Positions 58,689-64,000 of a stretch of DNA of 64,000 nucleotides are shown here, one piece after another. Source of the DNA: an uncultured Collinsella sp. (lineage in GTDB: Bacteria; Actinomycetota; Coriobacteriia; Coriobacteriales; Coriobacteriaceae); assembly GCA_900540995.1 (NCBI GenBank), contig UQHO01000007.1, positions 15,200 through 79,199 of the forward strand, given 5' to 3'. The position numbers were made by a program, and so were the translations under genes. How positions within the stretch are numbered: position 1 is the first letter of the stretch; every line of letters starts with the position of its first letter. The notes under the pieces were generated by a model that was not told the origin of the DNA, searched no databases, and worked only from the letters and a program-made list of their open reading frames with translations.

Positions 58689-59686
58689 TTCTCGTGGTAG
58701 GTGGCGCGCATTCGGGGAAGAGGACCTTCGTGCGCGAAAAGCTCGGGTTCGCGGCGGACGATTTCGTCGACGCGGCGCAGCTTGCGGAGGGCGGCGTGCC
58801 CGCGGCTTTTGCCGGCCGTGTCGCGTACCGTGCTGAGGAACTCGTACGCGCGCTCGACGCTGACCGGGCGCTCGAGCGGCTGATGGGCTTCGACGCAGTG
58901 ATTCTGCCCTTGGTCGGTTCGGGGGTCGTCCCCATGCGTGCGGAAGACGCCCAATGGCGCGAGCGCGCGGGGCGCCTGGGATGCGCGCTCGCTGCGCGCG
59001 CCGACGTCGTCGTGCGCATGACGTGCGGGATTCCCCAGGTCATCAAAGGAAACCTTGCCGATGCGCCTCGAGGTACGCAGGGCGCGGGCGCGCCTTTGGA
59101 GGTCGTCTTCGTGCGCCATGGTGCCACGGCGGGCACGGAAGACCATCGCTACAGCGGGGCGGGCACCGACGAGCCCCTGTCGAGCGCGGGCGAGCGCGCT
59201 TTGCGCGATCTCGCGTGCGATGGTGACGTGTTCCGTGTTATCACGAGCGGCATGGCCCGCACCGACCAGACGGCGCGCATCCTCTTCCCGAACGCGGAGC
59301 TTATGGCGTGCCCCGGTCTGCGCGAGATGGATTTCGGCGACTTCGAGGGGCGAAACGCCGCCGAGCTTAAAGAGGATGCGCGCTACCGCGCCTGGGTAGA
59401 CTCCTGGTGCGAGACGCGCTGCCCGCATGGCGAGGGCAAGAGCGATTTCACCCGCCGCGTCGTCGCGGCGTTTCGGGAGGCGTGCGAATCGGAGCGCGCT
59501 CAGGGGAGTGGGCGCGCCGTCTTCGTCGTTCACGCGGGTACCGTGAAAGCGCTGCTCTCCGAGCTAGCTGTCCCAAAAATGGGATACTTCGACGTGCATA
59601 CCGAGCCAGGCGGCGCATGGGCCGCCACCTGGGATGGACGCTGCCTTCGCGACGTTCGCCCCGCTTCGGGAGGCGATGCCCAGTGA
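58685..59686 (+). CDS. Fusion of a CobU-like domain and a CobC-like phosphatase
   Basis: A 333-residue two-domain protein. Residues 1-125 look like a shortened CobU: P-loop MILVVGGAHSGKRTFV and a C-terminal VVRMTCGIPQVIKG equivalent to the CobU ending, but no obvious guanylated His segment. From about 140 a histidine phosphatase of the CobC/PhoE type follows (VFVRHGATAG, LSSAGERALRDL, MDFGDFEGRNAAEL, VVHAGTVKALL), which removes the phosphate of alpha-ribazole or cobalamin phosphate. Overlaps with cobS and cbiB show it belongs to nucleotide-loop assembly. The role of the first domain is open. Confidence 0.82.
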   Translation: MILVVGGAHSGKRTFVREKLGFAADDFVDAAQLAEGGVPAAFAGRVAYRAEELVRALDADRALERLMGFDAVILPLVGSGVVPMRAEDAQWRERAGRLGCALAARADVVVRMTCGIPQVIKGNLADAPRGTQGAGAPLEVVFVRHGATAGTEDHRYSGAGTDEPLSSAGERALRDLACDGDVFRVITSGMARTDQTARILFPNAELMACPGLREMDFGDFEGRNAAELKEDARYRAWVDSWCETRCPHGEGKSDFTRRVVAAFREACESERAQGSGRAVFVVHAGTVKALLSELAVPKMGYFDVHTEPGGAWAATWDGRCLRDVRPASGGDAQ

Positions 59687-60660
59687 TGACGATTCTTGCC
59701 GTCGCCGCCGGGTTCGCGGCCGACCTTGTCTTCGGCGACCCGCGCTGGCTTCCCCATCCCGTCGTCGCCATGGGGCGCGCGATCACGTGGGCCGAAGGCC
59801 GCCTGCGGCGCGTATTCCCGCAAACGCCCGCGGGCACGCGCGCCGCAGGGCTTGTGCTCGCCGTGGCGCTTCCGCTTGCGTGTGGGCTTTTGACCTGGGG
59901 AATCCTGCATCTTTGCGGTATGGTTCACTCCGGCTTGCGCTTCGTGGCCGAGGCATGGGCGAGCTATCAGATTCTCGCGGCATGCGAGCTGCGCCGCCAG
60001 AGCCTGGCCGTGGCCCGCGCGTTCTCGAAGGGCGGCCTTGTCGCGGCGCGCGAAACAGTCGGGCTCATCGTGGGACGCGACACGTCTGTTCTCGACGAGC
60101 AGGGCGTCGCGCGCGCCGCTGTGGAAACGGTGGCGGAGAACGCGAGCGACGGCGTCATCGCGCCGCTTTTCTACCTTATGATCGGGGGTGCGCCCTTGGG
60201 TATGGCGTACAAGGCGGTGAACACGCTCGACAGCATGGTGGGCTACAAAAACGAGCGCTACATCGACTTCGGCTGCGCCTCGGCGCGCCTCGACGATGCG
60301 GTGAACTGGATTCCCTCGCGCTTATCGGCCCTGCTCATGATCGCCGTGTGCCCGATCGTCGGGCTCGACGCGCGCGGGGCGGCGCGCATCTGGCGCCGCG
60401 ACAGGCGTCGCCATGCGAGCCCGAACGCGGCGCAGACCGAGTCGGCGTGCGCGGGCGCGCTCGGGCTGCGCCTGGCAGGACCCGCGGTGTATTTTGGCAA
60501 GCTCGTTGATAAACCGACGATAGGCGACGCGTCCCGTGAAATCGAGTGGGACGACATCGCCCGGGCGACGAGGCTCATGCTCGCCGCGTCCGTATGCGCG
60601 CTCGTCGTCTTCGGCGCCGCGCGCGCGGCGGTCGTGCTCGCCGTGGGGGCGATGGCATGA
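59686..60660 (+). CDS. cbiB: Adenosylcobinamide-phosphate synthase (CbiB)
   Basis: A 324-residue membrane enzyme that links aminopropanol or its phosphate to adenosylcobyrate. Family segments are ADLVFGDPRWLPHPVVAMGR at the N-terminus, TVAENASDGVIAPLFYL near 148-164, and YKAVNTLDSMVGYKNERY near 174. Four to five hydrophobic spans are visible. The ATG overlaps the previous stop (TGATG), and cobD begins inside its last codons. Confidence 0.93.
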   Translation: MTILAVAAGFAADLVFGDPRWLPHPVVAMGRAITWAEGRLRRVFPQTPAGTRAAGLVLAVALPLACGLLTWGILHLCGMVHSGLRFVAEAWASYQILAACELRRQSLAVARAFSKGGLVAARETVGLIVGRDTSVLDEQGVARAAVETVAENASDGVIAPLFYLMIGGAPLGMAYKAVNTLDSMVGYKNERYIDFGCASARLDDAVNWIPSRLSALLMIAVCPIVGLDARGAARIWRRDRRRHASPNAAQTESACAGALGLRLAGPAVYFGKLVDKPTIGDASREIEWDDIARATRLMLAASVCALVVFGAARAAVVLAVGAMA

Positions 60661-61880
60661 GGGAAGACCACGCCGCGCCCCGGGCTGCCGGGGGAATCCT
60701 GCGCGCCCGTACGCATGGGGGCAGCGCGCAATCGCTCGGCATCGCTTGCGAAGGGGGCGCCTCCGACCTCATCGACTTCTCGGTGAACGTGAATCCGGCA
60801 GGCCCCTCGCCGCGCGCCGTCGCCGCAGCTTGTAAGGCGCTTTCTCGAATCGACGCCTACCCCGATAGGGAAAGCCGCGCCCTCGTTCGCGCCCTATCGC
60901 GTGCCCAGGGCATTCCCGAAGATACTATCGTCTGCGGCGCGGGCGCGTCCGACATCATCTGGCGGCTCGCCGCGGCGGTGCGCCCGAAACGCATCGTCGT
61001 GTGCGCGCCGACGTTCTCTGAATATTCGGAGGCGGCATCGTACTACGGCGCATGCGTGCAGGAGTTCCCGCTCTCCGAAGCGGACGACTTCGACGTGCCC
61101 GCCTCCTTCGCCCGCGCGATCGAGGGGCCGGGAGATGTGGCGTACCTCTGCAATCCGAACAACCCGACGGGGCGCCTCGTCGACCCCAGCGTGATCGAGG
61201 CCGCGGCTTGCCGCTGCGAGCAGGTGGGCGCGCTGCTCGTCGTGGACGAGTGCTTCCTCGGATTTGCGCCCGACGCCCGCGAAAGGAGCGTGGCCGCACG
61301 CGCCGCGTGTTCGCGCCATGTGGCCGTGCTCTCCGCGTTCACCAAGCTCTACGGAATGGCGGGGTTGCGGTTGGGATATCTGATCAGCGGAAACGCCCAA
61401 CTCATCGAGGGGATTCGCCGGGCGGGGCAGGCGTGGCCCGTCTCCTCGGTCGCCGAGGCCGCGGGCATCGCCGCCCTGGAAGACGTCGAATACGTCTCGC
61501 GCACGCGCGACGTATTGGCGGGCGAGCGAGCGTGGCTTTCCCACGAGCTCTCCTCGCTCGGGCTTTCCGTCGTGCCGTCGGATGCGAACTTCCTTTTAGT
61601 CCGCACGCCGGCGAAAGACATCCCCGAGCGCCTGTATAATCAGGGTGTTTTGGTCCGCACGTGCGACTCGTTTTCGGTACTGTCCCGTTTCTGGTGCCGC
61701 GTCGCGGTGCGCACGCACAAGGAGAACGCCCGGCTTGCGATGGCGTTCAGCCGCGCGCTTCGGGCGGAAGGTGCATCGGGCGAAGGCGAACCCGACGAAC
61801 GGGGCGGCGCTTCTTGCGGCGGCGCTATGGCGGGCGCGGATGGCCGAGGCTTGGCGAAGGAGGTCGATACCCGTGGGTAG
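60657..61880 (+). CDS. cobD: L-threonine-O-3-phosphate decarboxylase
   Basis: A 407-residue PLP enzyme of aminotransferase fold that supplies aminopropanol phosphate to CbiB. It shows THGGSAQSLGIA, DLIDFSVNVNPAG, the cofactor loop YLCNPNNPTGRL near 168-179, and the PLP Lys in SAFTKLYGMAGLRLGY near 228. The last 40 residues (GEGEPDERGGASCGG...) are a Gly-rich extension without counterpart. The name cobD follows the Salmonella usage. No pduX-type threonine kinase gene is in the window. cbiP overlaps its end by eight bases. Confidence 0.9.
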   Translation: MREDHAAPRAAGGILRARTHGGSAQSLGIACEGGASDLIDFSVNVNPAGPSPRAVAAACKALSRIDAYPDRESRALVRALSRAQGIPEDTIVCGAGASDIIWRLAAAVRPKRIVVCAPTFSEYSEAASYYGACVQEFPLSEADDFDVPASFARAIEGPGDVAYLCNPNNPTGRLVDPSVIEAAACRCEQVGALLVVDECFLGFAPDARERSVAARAACSRHVAVLSAFTKLYGMAGLRLGYLISGNAQLIEGIRRAGQAWPVSSVAEAAGIAALEDVEYVSRTRDVLAGERAWLSHELSSLGLSVVPSDANFLLVRTPAKDIPERLYNQGVLVRTCDSFSVLSRFWCRVAVRTHKENARLAMAFSRALRAEGASGEGEPDERGGASCGGAMAGADGRGLAKEVDTRG

Positions 61881-63372
61881 GGCCAAGCCCATCATGATCC
61901 AGGGCACCATGTCGAACGCGGGGAAGAGCCTGCTTGCGGCGGGGCTGTGCCGCGTGCTTTCGCAGGACGGCCTGCGCGTGACTCCCTTCAAGAGCCAGAA
62001 CATGGCACTCAACAGCGGTGTCACGGCCGACGGGCTCGAGATGGGGCGCGCCCAGATCATGCAGGCCGAGGCGTGCGGCATCCCGCCCGACGTGCGCATG
62101 AACCCCATCCTGCTCAAGCCTGAAAGCGGCCACCGAAGCCAGCTCATCGTGGCCGGCAAGGCGCAGGGAGCCTTCGCTGCGAGGGACTACTTCGCGCGAA
62201 AGAAGGCGCTCATGCCGCAGATTTTGGAGGCGTTCGATTCGCTCGCGGAGGAAAACGACGTCATCGTCATCGAGGGCGCCGGCAGCCCCGCCGAAATCAA
62301 CCTTGCCGAAAATGACATCGTCAACATGGGGCTCGCGCGCGCCGTGTCCTCCCCCGTGCTGCTTGCGGGCGACATCGACCCGGGCGGGGTATTTGCCCAG
62401 CTCTACGGCACGGTCGCGCTCCTTGCTCCCGAGGACCGCGCGCTTTTGCGGGGGCTTGTGGTGAACAAGTTCCGCGGCGATGTGGAAATCCTGCGCCCGG
62501 GTTTGGCCCCGCTCGAGAAGATGTGCGGAGTTCCCGTCGTGGGTGTCGTGCCGTATCTTACGCTCGACCTTGACGACGAGGACTCGCTCGCGCCGCGCCT
62601 ATCTGCCCGCGAGGCGCGCGGCGTCATCGACGTCGCCGTCGTGCGCCTTCCGCATTTGTCGAATTTCACCGACTTCGACCCGCTTTCGCGCGTGCCCGGC
62701 GTGGGCGTGCGCTACGTTTCCTCGACGACCGATCTGGGCCGACCCGACCTGGTGGTGCTTCCCGGCTCGAAGACTACGCTCGACGACGCGCGCTGGCTTG
62801 CGGCTAGCGGCATCGGAGCCTGTGTACGCGCGCTTTCGGGCGCGGGCACGCCGGTGCTCGGCATATGCGGAGGCTACCAGCTTTTGGGAGACGAGCTTTC
62901 CGACCCGCACGGCAGGGAAGGCGCTGGCACCGCGCGCGGGCTCGGGCTCATCCCTGCAAGTACGGTGTTCAAGGAGGAAAAGCGCCTCGCCCAGTCGGAG
63001 CTGCGCATCACGGGCGCCCAAGGCGCGTTCTCGGCGTGGAACGGCATGACGGCGCGCGGGTACGAGATTCACGACGGCGAAACGACCGTCTCCTGCGCCC
63101 CTGCGGGCACAATTGGCGGCAAACCAGAAGGCGCGGCCTGCGGAAACGTGTTCGGAACCTATCTCCACGGCCTGTTCGACGAACCGGGGGTGGCGCTCGC
63201 CCTCGCGCGTTCACTCGCGCGCATGCGCGGCCTGCCCGAGAACGTCGTGGGTGCTGCGGGCGCGGCGTCCGCGGCCGATCACCGTGCGCGCGAGTTCGAC
63301 CGCCTGGCCGACGTCGTGCGCGGGGCGGTCGACATGGAGTATGTCTACCGCATTATCGAGGAGGGCGTATGA
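61873..63372 (+). CDS. cbiP: Cobyric acid synthase
   Basis: A 499-residue amidotransferase that amidates side chains b, d, e and g. It starts GRAKPIMIQGTMSNAGKS with the P-loop, then FKSQNMALNSGVTADGLEMGRAQ, and IEGAGSPAEINL. The glutaminase domain has the nucleophile in LGICGGYQLLG and the His in FGTYLHGLFD. The GTG at 61873 has AAGGAGG at good spacing and overlaps the cobD stop. The much longer upstream frame is not supported. cobO overlaps its stop. Confidence 0.94.
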   Translation: MGRAKPIMIQGTMSNAGKSLLAAGLCRVLSQDGLRVTPFKSQNMALNSGVTADGLEMGRAQIMQAEACGIPPDVRMNPILLKPESGHRSQLIVAGKAQGAFAARDYFARKKALMPQILEAFDSLAEENDVIVIEGAGSPAEINLAENDIVNMGLARAVSSPVLLAGDIDPGGVFAQLYGTVALLAPEDRALLRGLVVNKFRGDVEILRPGLAPLEKMCGVPVVGVVPYLTLDLDDEDSLAPRLSAREARGVIDVAVVRLPHLSNFTDFDPLSRVPGVGVRYVSSTTDLGRPDLVVLPGSKTTLDDARWLAASGIGACVRALSGAGTPVLGICGGYQLLGDELSDPHGREGAGTARGLGLIPASTVFKEEKRLAQSELRITGAQGAFSAWNGMTARGYEIHDGETTVSCAPAGTIGGKPEGAACGNVFGTYLHGLFDEPGVALALARSLARMRGLPENVVGAAGAASAADHRAREFDRLADVVRGAVDMEYVYRIIEEGV

Positions 63373-63884
63373 TCCACGTGTATCATGGCGACGGCAAAGG
63401 CAAGACCACGGCGGCGATGGGCCTCGCCCTTCGCATGCTCGCTGCAGGCCGCCGCGTCGTCGTCGTGCAGTTCCTGAAAGACGGCGAAAGCGGGGAGGTG
63501 CGCCTGCTCGCTGAGCATTTCGGCGTGCCCGTGTTCGCGGGGAAGGTGTCGGACAAGTTTACCTGGTCGATGACGTCGGTAGAACTTGCCGCGACGTGCG
63601 AGCTGCATGATGGGAACCTCGCTTCCGCGCTCGCCGAGCTCGAGGGCGCGCAGGAGGGGCTGCTCGTGCTCGACGAGGCGCTCGACGCGCTTTCGAAGGG
63701 GCTTGTCGACGAGGCGCTCGTGGACCGCGCGCTCGATATGTCCGCGCGCGGCGTCGAAGTAGCGCTCACCGGGCGCGCGCCTTCCCGCAAGATCGTGGAG
63801 AAGGCCGATTACATAACCGAGATGCGGTGCGAGAAACACCCCTACGCTCAGGGGATATGTGCAAGAGAAGGAGTGGAGTACTAG
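63369..63884 (+). CDS. cobO: Corrinoid adenosyltransferase (CobA/CobO type)
   Basis: A 171-residue ATP:corrinoid adenosyltransferase. The P-loop GDGKGKTTAAMGLALRML is at about 7-24, QFLKDGESGEVRLL follows, and LLVLDEALDALSKGLVD near 98 is the Walker B region. The end TGRAPSRKIVEKADYITEMRCEKHPY is typical of the CobA family. It overlaps cbiP (ATGA) and abuts cbiC. Confidence 0.92.
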   Translation: MIHVYHGDGKGKTTAAMGLALRMLAAGRRVVVVQFLKDGESGEVRLLAEHFGVPVFAGKVSDKFTWSMTSVELAATCELHDGNLASALAELEGAQEGLLVLDEALDALSKGLVDEALVDRALDMSARGVEVALTGRAPSRKIVEKADYITEMRCEKHPYAQGICAREGVEY

Positions 63885-64000
63885 ATGGATTCCAAGGAGA
63901 TGGCGCCTGGCGACATCGAGCGGCGCAGCTTCGAGATCATCACCGAAGAGCTCGGCGGGGGGGGGGGGGCCCCCCCCCGCGCGCGCCGCCGTCGTGCCCG
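63885..64000 (+). CDS. cbiC: Cobalt-precorrin-8 methylmutase, 5' fragment
   Basis: The first 24 codons read MDSKEMAPGDIERRSFEIIT, then EELG. This is the characteristic opening of CbiC/CobH, which moves the C11 methyl to C12. The start lies directly after the cobO stop with AAGGAGTGG upstream. After that the sequence becomes a G13C9 run and GC-only bases that give no sensible protein, so only 63885-63956 should be trusted. The rest of the gene is beyond the window. Confidence 0.75.
   Translation, partial: MDSKEMAPGDIERRSFEIITEELGGGGGAPPRARRRRA
63957..63978. other. G13C9 homopolymer run, likely assembly or read artefact
   Basis: Thirteen G followed by nine C interrupt the conserved start of cbiC, and the bases after them stay almost purely G/C. 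Nothing in the CbiC family explains this, so it is probably the low-quality end of a contig. Confidence 0.7.

Overview
The window looks like chromosomal DNA of a Gram-positive, GC-rich, probably anaerobic gut actinobacterium of the Coriobacteriia, most like Collinsella. This is inference from gene content and style: an actinobacterial-type housekeeping set, a PTS sugar cluster, a Firmicutes-style ileS T-box leader, and an oxygen-independent (CbiK/CbiD/CbiG) cobalamin pathway. No 16S or other marker gene confirms it.

Layout. 1-2012: 3' end of ftsH and a DUF523 gene. 2013-3726: scar of mobile DNA (serine-recombinase tail, IS3 transposase tail, an AT-rich S51-peptidase gene, hairpins). 3727-9932: iron-type dehydrogenase, T-box, ileS, lspA, rluD-like gene. 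10015-18115: glycosyltransferase, A24 peptidase, dGTPase-like HD protein, rarA, a sigma-B-type module, an AI-2E family membrane protein and a small membrane protein. 18310-26249: alaS-ruvX-mltG-yqeG-aroK-aroB-like, then an M24 peptidase. 26410-31504: efp-asp23-nusB-xseB-tlyA-nadK-recN. 31564-39455: RpiR regulator, fructose-type PTS permease, HPr, enzyme I and two PfkB kinases. 39652-43535: CCA-adding enzyme, two tRNA-Glu, a YbhN-type membrane protein and a TetR regulator. 43538-64000: an IS3 remnant, then two divergent cobalamin gene sets.

The cobalamin block is the most striking part. On the minus strand a cobalamin riboswitch precedes a cobaltochelatase (CbiK) with a Tat-type lipoprotein signal, a small lipoprotein, a large substrate-binding lipoprotein with an extra N-terminal domain, a BtuC/FecD-type permease and an ATPase with an extra C-terminal domain. 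On the plus strand about fifteen tightly overlapping genes run cbiF-cbiD-(cbiL remnant)-cbiG-cbiH-cbiET-cbiA-cobT-cobU-cobS-cobU/cobC fusion-cbiB-cobD-cbiP-cobO-cbiC. Together they would take a corrin ring precursor to adenosylcobalamin. However, cbiL, the second methylation step, is cut down to 77 residues. That leaves the question of whether an exported chelatase plus importer supplies a later or salvaged tetrapyrrole, or whether an intact cbiL lies elsewhere.

Intergenic regions of the housekeeping part carry several long perfect inverted repeats and two pairs of related palindromic elements. Several of these act as terminators by appearance. I saw none of these families in the cobalamin block. 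The right edge ends in a G13C9 run that looks like an assembly artefact.
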